45,819 bases of DNA from Candidatus Cloacimonadota bacterium (GTDB lineage Bacteria > Cloacimonadota > Cloacimonadia > Cloacimonadales > WRIO01). The stretch lies in NCBI GenBank assembly GCA_029553545.1, contig JAKPKU010000023.1, positions 1 to 45,819 on the forward strand, read 5' to 3'. Positions 16,847 through 25,196 of the stretch are shown one piece after another (position 1 is the first letter of the stretch; the number at the start of each line of letters is the position of its first letter). The notes under the pieces were generated by a model that did no database searches, was not told where the DNA came from, and saw only the letters and a program-made list of their open reading frames with translations. Made by a program: the position numbers and the translations under genes.

Positions 16847-18493
16847 ATGAAATCAACTATATTTAATATCCTCTATATCGAGCCATTTGAACGCAGGATA
16901 CTAAAGCGTTACCCTTCTATTTTAAAGTCATGGAACCTCTACAAATGGCAAGATTGCATCGATTCTACTCTTGATATCCTCAAAGAGCTCTCGCCACTCG
17001 TGCAAGATAGCTATCAGTATATTCTCTTTCGGATGATGTCATACAGTCATTATATGCTCAAGAATTTTGATGTCTCATACGACTATGCCCTACGGATACT
17101 TGAAGCCTGCTATGAGATGAAAGATAATACCCAAATTTCACGTGCTTACCTCGATTTAGCACGCATTCATAAAATGGTTGAAGATGTTCCAATTGCTATC
17201 GAATTGCTAAAAAAAGCACTACAAATCGACCCAAATAATATCATTGCTGTCTCTGAACTTTGCATATCTCATCTTGAGATTAGAGAGTTTGAGCTGGCTA
17301 AATGTAATTTGCAGAAGATTGAAGAGCTCTATCATGAACAAGATATTGAGCTTAACAAAACAGCTATCAATCTGATAAATATATACTATAATATTCAAAA
17401 AGAAGACTATAAAGTTGCAGATAAATTACTCGACGAAATAGAGAAAGATTTTTTCACTCCCGAGCTTACATTAGCAAGCCCTCTCTACTTCTTGTTAAAA
17501 GGCTTGGTTTTGTTTCATAATGGAGAATATGAAGATAGCATTGTAAAGTTGAAGAATGCTATTGATCAATCAAAAAGCTATGTGCGTAAAAATATCTTGA
17601 TCAATGCTTTAGAATTGAGAGCCGATGCTTATGAAAAGATCGGCGACTACAAAAGTGCTTACAATGATAAGTACCTCTATATTCAGCTTAGTAGTGAGTT
17701 AAGCAATAAACTATTTAACCAAAGACTCTCTATTCTAAAGAAATACTTTTATAAAAAACAGAATAAAATAAAAAACCAACAAGTCATTGAAAAGGCTGTA
17801 AGATTGAATACTGTGTCTCTGATGGCTGATAATATGATCTATGAAGTAACGCCACATCTGCATTCTATGCATTTGAATGTCGATAGCATACTCTTTCTAA
17901 ACAAACGCAATCCTGGTGTCATTCAAGGGCTTTTTTTAGAAGAAGTGAAGATGATAAAAGAATCTGTTATCAGAACTGAACAAATCATCGAGCAAATGAA
18001 AAACTACTGGAATGTCTCTGATAATAAGACTGATCAACAGATTATCGATGTAAATCAAACTATCTTAAAAGCAAAGAACATTGTGTTAAAACACCTCGAT
18101 AATGACATAAATATCAATATCAATTTGAGTAAAGACGATTTATATATTTCAGGAAATATCATACTCTTTGAGCAAATATTAACAAACCTCTTAAACAATG
18201 CTATTCAAGCATTAAGACAGGTAAATAAGCCTTACAAACAGATTATCGTTACCACAGCTCGCTGTGCTGGAAATTATATAAGTATAAAGGTCGACGACAA
18301 TGCAATTGGGTTTTTGTATGAAAACTACCCAAAAGAAGATGACTTTTTAAGCACCAGTAAGACGAGTTATGATGGTATGGGACTGGGTTTAATCATCGTT
18401 AAAAAATTCTTAGATAAGTTTAATGGGAAAATTGAGTTCTGCAACAACGAACTTGGGGGGGCAGGAATAGAATTAATCCTGCCATATAAGTAA
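16847..18493 (+). CDS. TPR-domain histidine kinase homologue with intact ATPase but no phospho-acceptor His
   Basis: 548 residues, the same length as its neighbour, and aligning gap-free to it over the HisKA region. TPR-like repeats fill about 40-290. The H-box position reads NMIYEVTPHLHSM, so the acceptor His is replaced by Tyr332. The HATPase_c domain is largely kept: N-box TNLLNNAIQAL (N451), G1 box VDDNAIGF (483-489, with Ala for the first Gly), and G2 box DGMGLGLIIVKKF (G510, G512, G514). C-terminal GGAGIELILPY is typical. It is probably able to bind ATP and phosphorylate a partner, most simply H334 of the upstream paralogue. The ribosome binding site is weak, suggesting coupling to the upstream gene. 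Confidence 0.85.
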   Translation: MKSTIFNILYIEPFERRILKRYPSILKSWNLYKWQDCIDSTLDILKELSPLVQDSYQYILFRMMSYSHYMLKNFDVSYDYALRILEACYEMKDNTQISRAYLDLARIHKMVEDVPIAIELLKKALQIDPNNIIAVSELCISHLEIREFELAKCNLQKIEELYHEQDIELNKTAINLINIYYNIQKEDYKVADKLLDEIEKDFFTPELTLASPLYFLLKGLVLFHNGEYEDSIVKLKNAIDQSKSYVRKNILINALELRADAYEKIGDYKSAYNDKYLYIQLSSELSNKLFNQRLSILKKYFYKKQNKIKNQQVIEKAVRLNTVSLMADNMIYEVTPHLHSMHLNVDSILFLNKRNPGVIQGLFLEEVKMIKESVIRTEQIIEQMKNYWNVSDNKTDQQIIDVNQTILKAKNIVLKHLDNDINININLSKDDLYISGNIILFEQILTNLLNNAIQALRQVNKPYKQIIVTTARCAGNYISIKVDDNAIGFLYENYPKEDDFLSTSKTSYDGMGLGLIIVKKFLDKFNGKIEFCNNELGGAGIELILPYK

Positions 18494-18528
18494 TCAAAAT
18501 AATGTAGATTTAAAATGGAGATTGTAAA

Positions 18529-19977
18529 ATGAAGATTTTATTGGTTGATGATGAAGATTTGAGTAGAAAAGCCATACATAACTTTTTAACAAACTATCTG
18601 GGGTTTGATGTTGACCAATTTCATGACCCAAGAATCGCTTTAGAGCATTGGCAAAAGAATAGACACCAAATTGTTATATCAGACATTAAAATGCCTGGAA
18701 TGACGGGACTTGAGCTATTAAAAGAAATAAAATCATCAGTAAATAGCGAATATACGGATGTTATTCTAATTACTGGGCATGCTGATTTACACTCTTCTAT
18801 CCAGGCACTCCGCTCTGGCGCATGGGATTATTTAATAAAACCTATTGATGTTGAAGAGCTTGCAACAGTCATCAGCAAAGCTCAAGAGCACCTTTCTCTA
18901 TTAAAAGAAAACAATGAATTAAAAAACGAATTTGACGAACAACTTACTGCCTCTACTGAAGAGATACAAAAGAAATATAAAAAACTTAGCTCAGCATACT
19001 CTGAAATAGTTGGTATTGGAAAGATCGGCGTCTTTTCTGATAATATGAAAAAAATAAAAGACTTAGCACTCAGATTCCATCAAGATAGATCCATACCTGT
19101 GCTGATTACGGGAGAAACAGGAACGGGCAAAGAGATATTTGCGCGCATGATTCACTATGGTGAAGATGTAGATACAACTCCTTTTGTCACCATAAACTGC
19201 TCGTCTATAACAAGCTCACTATTTGAAAGTGAACTATTTGGTTATGAAGGTGGATCTTTCACTGGCTCGAAGAAAACAGGCACAATTGGTAAACTGGAAA
19301 TGGCTCAGGGCGGCACTATTTTTCTCGATGAAATTGGCGATATGCCTCTACACTTACAGCCAAAACTACTACGCGTCATACAGCTCAAAGAAATGTATCG
19401 TGTCGGTGGAGTAAAGAAAATCGACCTTGATGTGCGCTTTATATGTGCTACCAATAGAGATATCCCCAAGATGATTGCTGATGGTTTATTTCGTAAGGAT
19501 TTATTTTATAGACTCAATGCTGGAAGCTTGCATATACCTGCATTAAAAGATAGAAAAGAAGATATCACACCTCTTGCTCAAATGTTTTTAAGAAATTACT
19601 CTGATGTAAAAAAAAGAAGGTTTAAGCTTATTTCAAAGGCGGCTATGACTCTTCTCGAATCATACGACTGGCCCGGTAATGTGCGTGAATTACAAAACAC
19701 TATCGAGCGTGCAACAGTACTCTATGACGATATTGAGCTCAAAGCAGTTCATATAGACTTTCTGGGTGAGATTGGCGATGAATATGCAGCCTTTAATAAA
19801 AATCAAAACCCAAATAGTATGTTAATCGATTTGCCTGAGGATGGTATAAGTTTAGAAGAGATAGAACAAGAGATTATTAAACACTTGCTAAAGAAGTTTG
19901 ATGGCAATAAATCAAAGGTCTCTGAATACCTAAATATCTCGAGAAACACTATTAGACGAAAGCTCAATGAAGTATGA
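18529..19977 (+). CDS. NtrC-family sigma-54-dependent response regulator
   Basis: 482 residues. REC domain at 1-120 with acidic pocket DDE (7-9), phospho-acceptor D52 (VISDIKMPG) and the conserved K in LIKPID (about 105). A coiled-coil linker follows (about 125-160). The AAA+ domain (about 165-395) has Walker A GETGTGKE, Walker B GGTIFLDEIGD, and the arginine-rich RFICATNRD and FRKDLFYRLN blocks. The sigma-54-contact loop reads GSFTGS (242-247) instead of GAFTGA. A Fis-type helix-turn-helix ends the protein (KFDGNKSKVSEYLNISRNTI). It lies 35 nt after the second kinase and overlaps the next gene by 4 nt. The target promoter is not known; I found no convincing -24/-12 site nearby. Confidence 0.95.
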   Translation: MKILLVDDEDLSRKAIHNFLTNYLGFDVDQFHDPRIALEHWQKNRHQIVISDIKMPGMTGLELLKEIKSSVNSEYTDVILITGHADLHSSIQALRSGAWDYLIKPIDVEELATVISKAQEHLSLLKENNELKNEFDEQLTASTEEIQKKYKKLSSAYSEIVGIGKIGVFSDNMKKIKDLALRFHQDRSIPVLITGETGTGKEIFARMIHYGEDVDTTPFVTINCSSITSSLFESELFGYEGGSFTGSKKTGTIGKLEMAQGGTIFLDEIGDMPLHLQPKLLRVIQLKEMYRVGGVKKIDLDVRFICATNRDIPKMIADGLFRKDLFYRLNAGSLHIPALKDRKEDITPLAQMFLRNYSDVKKRRFKLISKAAMTLLESYDWPGNVRELQNTIERATVLYDDIELKAVHIDFLGEIGDEYAAFNKNQNPNSMLIDLPEDGISLEEIEQEIIKHLLKKFDGNKSKVSEYLNISRNTIRRKLNEV

Positions 19978-20741
19978 GAAAACTGCTCAAGATTAGACAT
20001 TGGGTTCAACTTACCTTTTTTATAATCAGCTCTTTTCTTTTTTATTTATTTATCTCAAATACCCTCTTAATCATCCATAAATTCTGCCCCTATTCACTGA
20101 TTTGCTTTGGTACAATTAGCTTGAAACAAGGCTTTTATCTTTACCCTCTCAGCTTCTTGATTTTTGCAATACTCACCGCTCTGGTGGCATGGTTTGGAAG
20201 ATTCTTCTGCGGCTTTATCTGCTTTTTAGGCACCTATCAAGAGTACTTATACAAACTTATCCATCGTGAAACACGGCATTTTATCAAGATTGATCACAAA
20301 AAAGAAATAGTCTTTGGTTCATTGAAATACATCGTCTTCTTGGCTACCATTATCCTCTCTTTTATGGGTTTATCACGAATCTTTATGGGTTTTTGCCCTA
20401 TCGTAGCTATTGGCTGGATTAAAAGTATTGGCTTAGCTTCGATCATCATCTTGGCAATTATTACCATTGCTGGTGCGCTCATCGAGAGGTTTTGGTGTCG
20501 CTTTCTTTGCCCGTATGCAGCTCTCATGAATATCATCTCTTATCTGGGTAAAATACTCCGTATTCAAGCATTTTATATACAAATCACAAAGTCATCTTGT
20601 CTGAATTGTGGACTTTGTAACAAGGCTTGCCCTATGAATATTGATCTCACCAAAGATCCTATAATTAAAAATCCCAATTGTATTAAGTGCATGAGATGCA
20701 TTGAAGAATGCCCAACCATAGATGCAATTAATTGGAGGTAA
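19974..20741 (+). CDS. NapH/CcoG-type membrane iron-sulphur protein
   Basis: 255 residues with about five membrane helices. Two membrane-embedded Cys-x3-Cys sites, [15 protein letters not shown] (about 75-89) and [13 protein letters not shown] (about 172-184), are marks of the Fer4_5 domain of NapH, NosR and CcoG proteins. The usual CP of the first site is CF here. Two classical 4Fe-4S motifs close the protein: [12 protein letters not shown] (about 207-218) and [12 protein letters not shown] (about 235-246). Such proteins pass electrons between quinols or ferredoxins and periplasmic acceptors. The start overlaps the regulator stop (ATGA), and the exported polyferredoxin follows after 5 nt. 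Confidence 0.9.
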   Translation: MRKLLKIRHWVQLTFFIISSFLFYLFISNTLLIIHKFCPYSLICFGTISLKQGFYLYPLSFLIFAILTALVAWFGRFFCGFICFLGTYQEYLYKLIHRETRHFIKIDHKKEIVFGSLKYIVFLATIILSFMGLSRIFMGFCPIVAIGWIKSIGLASIIILAIITIAGALIERFWCRFLCPYAALMNIISYLGKILRIQAFYIQITKSSCLNCGLCNKACPMNIDLTKDPIIKNPNCIKCMRCIEECPTIDAINWR

Positions 20742-20746
20742 CCATC

Positions 20747-21475
20747 ATGCTGAAATATAAGCACTTAATATTATACTTTATCATTATCTCTATCACATCT
20801 TTCAGCTTTGCCTTAAAGGTCGAAAAGTTCAATATTAATATGAATAAATGTATCGGCTGCGGCTTATGTGTTCAACTTCTGGAATGCCCTACCAATGCCA
20901 TCTATTTCAAAAATGGTAAAGCTTATATTGACCAAGATAAATGCATTGACTGTGGCTTTTGTAAATATGGACTCTATGACTATCAAGGTTGCCCTGTAAA
21001 TGCTATTGAATCAACATTTATTGAAGAAAAAGAACAGTCAAATGATCAGCCAATTCTCCCAGAGAAACAAAATACTCCAATAACCCCGACAAAGCCTGAA
21101 AAGCCCACTGTACAGATAAATAAATCAAATATTGTACTACCAAACCAAAGGGAAGAAAAACTCCCACCATCTGCTTTGCAAGCTAATACTACTGACACAA
21201 GCAAGCCTGTAGCAACAAACAGTACATCTTTAGAAGAAATAGAAAAACCTGAAACAAAAACCATAGAAAAGAAGAAAATCTACTTTATCGACAAAAACAC
21301 ATGTATTGGATGCCGACTCTGCGTCAGGGTGTGTGAGTATGGAGCCATTTCAATGGTAAAAGGTAAAGCAGTTATTGATTTAGAAAAATGCCAAGCCTGT
21401 GGTACATGTTTTGAAGGTAGTAAAGAAATTAGATTCGCTGGCTGCCCTGTATCAGCTATAAAAGTTAGCGAATAG
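20747..21475 (+). CDS. Exported polyferredoxin with two 2[4Fe-4S]-like halves
   Basis: 242 residues from the ATG at 20747 (GGAGG 8 nt upstream; the TTG at 20732 overlaps it). A signal-like hydrophobic N-terminus ([16 protein letters not shown]) suggests Sec export or an anchored state. The first half holds [14 protein letters not shown] and [18 protein letters not shown], the second [16 protein letters not shown] and [20 protein letters not shown], giving sixteen Cys for four clusters. Spacings before the last Cys are 5, 9, 3 and 11 instead of the usual 3. A Pro/Thr/Lys/Asn-rich linker of about 85 residues joins the halves. It is likely the electron partner of the upstream membrane protein. 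The function is inferred. Confidence 0.85.
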   Translation: MLKYKHLILYFIIISITSFSFALKVEKFNINMNKCIGCGLCVQLLECPTNAIYFKNGKAYIDQDKCIDCGFCKYGLYDYQGCPVNAIESTFIEEKEQSNDQPILPEKQNTPITPTKPEKPTVQINKSNIVLPNQREEKLPPSALQANTTDTSKPVATNSTSLEEIEKPETKTIEKKKIYFIDKNTCIGCRLCVRVCEYGAISMVKGKAVIDLEKCQACGTCFEGSKEIRFAGCPVSAIKVSE

Positions 21476-21598
21476 AACTAACTTTGCACAGTAAATACAA
21501 AAATAAAAAAGTCAAATAATCAACTATAAATTTACTACTATTCTAAAAAAGTGAAAGTCTGTGGTCTTCATATAATTTCATTTACGTGAGGTTAACAG

Positions 21599-22177
21599 CT
21601 ACTCATCATTGATCAATAAGTGAGGCTTCTCCGCTTTGTTAGGCGAAGTCAGACTCTCAGCAGCTTCTGCTACACCTGCCCCTATTATTCCTTTTTCAGC
21701 TTCTTTTGGCAAAGCTTCTTTTTCTTTTACCATCTTCTGATTTCTCACAGGTAACTTCATTGTAAGACAATACAGCAGCGATTCTTTCATTAATTTATTC
21801 AGGCTATTAAACTTACTAAAAACGTTCAAAATAAAGTCAATACTCATGTTCTTAATAGCTATGTCAAATCGCCTGGAAGCCCGATAAATAAAGTAAATAA
21901 ACATACTGAAAGAAGATACGCCCTGCGTCCTCTTTTGCCTGGTATCAATCTTATAATACCTTGCATATTCACTGAAAAGAACCTTTACCTTTAGAGGCAT
22001 CTCTTGCCACAATGCACAGAGATAGGGCTGATTATTCTTGATATTTATATTTTGTGGCAATATCGCCCTCTTGACAGATTTGCGCATAATTACTACATTA
22101 TTATTTGCATAATAAGCTAAGATGCTCTCCCCTATTCGCTTAGGAAATTTATGATCACCAGACAAATATACTTTCAT
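21599..22177 (-). CDS. Hypothetical protein
   Basis: 192 residues, ATG at 22177 behind TGGAGG. I do not recognise it. Residues about 1-140 are basic and helical (KRIGESILAYYANNNVVIMRKSVKRAIL, then LWQEMPLKVKVLFSEYARYYK and FSMFIYFIYRASRRFD). The C-terminal 45 residues are rich in K, E and A (VKEKEALPKEAEKGIIGAG) and look disordered. There is no signal peptide. The composition (many R/K) suggests nucleic-acid binding, weakly. It converges on the polyferredoxin gene and stands alone. A dispersed repeat lies about 60 nt upstream of its start. Confidence 0.6.
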   Translation of the reverse strand: MKVYLSGDHKFPKRIGESILAYYANNNVVIMRKSVKRAILPQNINIKNNQPYLCALWQEMPLKVKVLFSEYARYYKIDTRQKRTQGVSSFSMFIYFIYRASRRFDIAIKNMSIDFILNVFSKFNSLNKLMKESLLYCLTMKLPVRNQKMVKEKEALPKEAEKGIIGAGVAEAAESLTSPNKAEKPHLLINDE

Positions 22178-22236
22178 TATGCCTCCATTTTTAAAATATT
22201 TCTACAAAAAACTCTACGCTTTACCATGACATTCCC

Positions 22237-22311
22237 ATGACATTCCCTTTGCTATCTTGGAGAATGAAAGGCAACCTTAAAGACATCAAAAGGGCATCCA
22301 AAGGACATTTA
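22237..22311 (+). repeat. Intergenic dispersed repeat, copy B
   Basis: It shares the core CTATCTTGGAGAATG and about 72 aligned positions with copy A (1264-1341, read on the opposite strand). The terminal inverted repeats of copy A are degraded here. Just before it, CATGACATTCC occurs twice in tandem (22225-22245). It fills much of the 280-nt gap between two minus-strand genes. Confidence 0.68.
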
Positions 22312-22410
22312 TAGCATTTTTTAAGGGTAATTAAGTTTTAATAAACACAACTATGTAAACAATATAATTAGCTTTGTATTTTTGACAACTAATATTATAA
22401 AAATTAATTA

Positions 22411-22439
22411 ATCTCAACCCCTTAGATAGGGGTCGAGAT
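22411..22439 (-). terminator. Hairpin terminator after the GT117 gene
   Basis: On the minus strand ATCTCGACCCC and GGGGTTGAGAT form an 11-bp stem (one G-T pair) with a 7-nt loop, followed by an AT-rich stretch (TAATTAATTTT). It lies 19 nt after the stop at 22458. Confidence 0.75.
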
Positions 22440-22457
22440 CATTATTGTATTTTTATT

Positions 22458-25172
22458 TTATTCTTCAGATACTGCATTATCTAAAGTAAAATTTGGATCC
22501 TTTAAATACTCAATATATTCAGCTGCATCAGGCAAATATGGGACCATCTTAACAAGAAGCTCAATGCCCTTTTCGCGTCGTTTGTAAGCCAAAGCAGACT
22601 GTGTAATAAGGCTTGCAAGGTCGCTATCCTGGGGAGTAATGTTTATTGCTTTATCAAAATATTCAAAAGCCTTGTCGACCTTTCCTGAGCGCAAGAGTGT
22701 ATAAGCAAATTGAATATAGACTTGATTATTCTTTGGGTCCAACTTCACAAGCTCTTGAACATTTTTCTCTGCTTCATTGATTTTACCAGCCTCAATATAC
22801 AGATAGTTTTGTAGCGGGATAAATCTTGCATGCTCTTGTTTTTTGACAAATGAGAGCCCCTTTTCAAAGTATTCTATAGCCTTATCATAGTCTTTTTTGT
22901 ACTGATATTGCCCAGATAGTCTCATATATGCAGCGCCATAGTTGGTAATTAGCCTTGTCATGTTATCATCTTTATAGAGCTTATCATTGAAAATGCCGCG
23001 ATATTGATATACTTCTGTGAGGTTCTTTTCAAGCCTTTGTGCATTTATATTGTCCTGAGCATCACTAACAACAACTCTATCCACCATGCCTTCATTACGT
23101 AAGTGTTTTTCAAAACCTGAAGCATCTGAACAGGTGATAGCGAAGTAAATAGGTCGCTTACCAAAGTTATCTTTAATAATTTGTATTATTGCAACGTCTT
23201 TTATGTACAATATATGGTCCTTTGGTAGGTAAAGAGGGAAATATAAATCTGAATCCTTGTTACCAATTTCAATTACAGCTTCGTTTGGTAATTTTATTGG
23301 CACAATATTGTCAATTTGCTCATCAGTTAAGTTTAATTCTACCCCTTCTTTATCTCTCAACTGCTTAATATACCACGGTGTGTTTAAAAGACTTAGATTT
23401 GCAACAGTGACATCTTTTCTTATGCCAGCACATTCTTTATTCTTATAGGCAATGGCACCTGCGATCAACTCCTTAGTTTTTTCAGTAGGATTAATTTCTG
23501 TAGCTTCGTGCACATATTCTTTAGCATAAGGGTCTCTGACTGCTTGTGCATACCAAAGTGGAAATGTATCATTATCGCCATTAGTGAAGATTATCGCATT
23601 TTCTTCGACTGAGTTCAGCAGATTTAAACCATAATCTAAAGATATCAATTCACCTGTTCGATTATGCTCGTAGAATTGACTTGCGAGATTGACAAAAGGA
23701 TAGGCTAAAAGCAAAATTAAGAGTATCGTTTGTATTGTCTTTTTGGCTTTGCTAAAGTCAAAGAGCCTTAATAATCCGACAACTCCAATTCCCATGGCTA
23801 TAGCCCAGAAGTTATAAGCAGTAACAAAGAAATAGTCACGATCGCGCACCTCAGCATTTGACAAGTTAATGACGAAAACCATTGCTATAGAAGCCATAAA
23901 GAAGAGGGCTGTAAGATAGGCAAAGCTGTGCTTATTCTTTCTAAAAGTGTGGAAAAAGCCAAGTAATCCTAAAAAGCTAACTACCAAATTAGAAAGCATT
24001 TGAAAAACTAAAACTGGAGACTTAAACCATCCAGCAACAGTCTCTACATTCATGAATTGCCATGAGAAATATCTTAAAAAATGAAATCCCATTTGTTCAG
24101 AAAAGAACGATGCTCGCCTTTCAAGAAAGCTAAAATCGCCATACTGTCTTCTCAAAATATACTCAGTGAAGAGGGATATATTGTGTGGATGCCCTTCATT
24201 GATAAAGGGTCGTGCCCCAGAGCGAACTAAGAGAAATAGGTGTGGGCTAAAACCAATTATTATTAAGATAATCATCAAGAGCCAGACCTTCTTCTCGACT
24301 AAATCTCGCATATAATAGTACATTATGACGAATAATGCTGCGCCTACAGCAAATTTATCGAGAGCAGGAACACTTACGCTTGAAGATTTTCCTATCATAT
24401 CAAACACTTTATAGATGATTAAGAGTAGAACTGTTAACCCGATTGTTTTACCCCAAAAGCTACTCTTTTTTAAATGAGGCAAGATTAATGGGTAAACAGC
24501 AATGAAAAGCAGTGCAGGTGCAACTTGTAAGGAAGTCTGATGAATACAGAATCCTAAGAATAATATGTAAATAATCACCAGTAATAAGTTTTGATGAGAG
24601 AAATCTTTCTGCTTTTTTACCCAAACAAGAGTAAGCCACACAGCAATATTTATCACGAAGGCAAGCCCAGAATAGACTTCAGCCTCTATTGAGTTCATCC
24701 AAAAAGTAAAAGAAAAGGCGGTTAAAAACGCTGCAATGATGCCACCGCTGGCTATGAAATACTTATTTTTATCAGTCATAGACAGCAATTGCACTGTTAT
24801 CAGATAGGTAAATAAAACAGCCAATGCAGAAAATAAAGATGATAAAAAGCTAATAACTGCTGCATGAGGTAACCCAAAGCCTATCATACAAAAGAAGCGA
24901 CCTAAAAGTATATAGAAGGGGTTTCCTGGTGGATGTGGTACACCTAAGATACTGCTACATGCAATGTATTCGCCAGCATCCCAAAAGGATAGTGACTTGG
25001 CATTTGTAATCATATAGATTATTAGGGTAAAAACAAAGACAAACAAGCCCAGCAATGCATTTGCACGCTTGGATAGATAATCTTGAGGTCTTAGGTCATT
25101 CTCATTAAACTCTATTTCATTTTTACCTTTTTTTAAAAGCTTTGTTTCAGGTCTCGTCATCTTTTTTGCCAT
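22458..25172 (-). CDS. DUF2723 / GT117-type membrane protein glycosyltransferase with C-terminal TPRs
   Basis: 904 residues. After a basic cytoplasmic N-terminus come about a dozen membrane helices (about 38-500). The signature SFWDAGEYIACSSILGVPHPPG (about 63-84) includes the acidic residues expected for lipid-linked-sugar transferases of the C-superfamily. GARPFINEGHPHN (about 315-327) and DRDYFF (about 432-437) are further family blocks. TNGDNDTFPLWYAQ (about 526-539) begins the soluble extracytoplasmic region. TPR repeats fill about 740-890 (YDKAIEYFEKGLSF, KNNQVYIQFAYTLLRSGKVDKAFEYFDKAI). Homologues are annotated as protein O-mannosyltransferase-like; the donor and acceptor here are unknown. 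It is 24 nt downstream of the amidohydrolase gene. Confidence 0.88.
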   Translation of the reverse strand: MAKKMTRPETKLLKKGKNEIEFNENDLRPQDYLSKRANALLGLFVFVFTLIIYMITNAKSLSFWDAGEYIACSSILGVPHPPGNPFYILLGRFFCMIGFGLPHAAVISFLSSLFSALAVLFTYLITVQLLSMTDKNKYFIASGGIIAAFLTAFSFTFWMNSIEAEVYSGLAFVINIAVWLTLVWVKKQKDFSHQNLLLVIIYILFLGFCIHQTSLQVAPALLFIAVYPLILPHLKKSSFWGKTIGLTVLLLIIYKVFDMIGKSSSVSVPALDKFAVGAALFVIMYYYMRDLVEKKVWLLMIILIIIGFSPHLFLLVRSGARPFINEGHPHNISLFTEYILRRQYGDFSFLERRASFFSEQMGFHFLRYFSWQFMNVETVAGWFKSPVLVFQMLSNLVVSFLGLLGFFHTFRKNKHSFAYLTALFFMASIAMVFVINLSNAEVRDRDYFFVTAYNFWAIAMGIGVVGLLRLFDFSKAKKTIQTILLILLLAYPFVNLASQFYEHNRTGELISLDYGLNLLNSVEENAIIFTNGDNDTFPLWYAQAVRDPYAKEYVHEATEINPTEKTKELIAGAIAYKNKECAGIRKDVTVANLSLLNTPWYIKQLRDKEGVELNLTDEQIDNIVPIKLPNEAVIEIGNKDSDLYFPLYLPKDHILYIKDVAIIQIIKDNFGKRPIYFAITCSDASGFEKHLRNEGMVDRVVVSDAQDNINAQRLEKNLTEVYQYRGIFNDKLYKDDNMTRLITNYGAAYMRLSGQYQYKKDYDKAIEYFEKGLSFVKKQEHARFIPLQNYLYIEAGKINEAEKNVQELVKLDPKNNQVYIQFAYTLLRSGKVDKAFEYFDKAINITPQDSDLASLITQSALAYKRREKGIELLVKMVPYLPDAAEYIEYLKDPNFTLDNAVSEE

Positions 25173-25196
25173 ATATTACTCCAATTTCTATATTTT

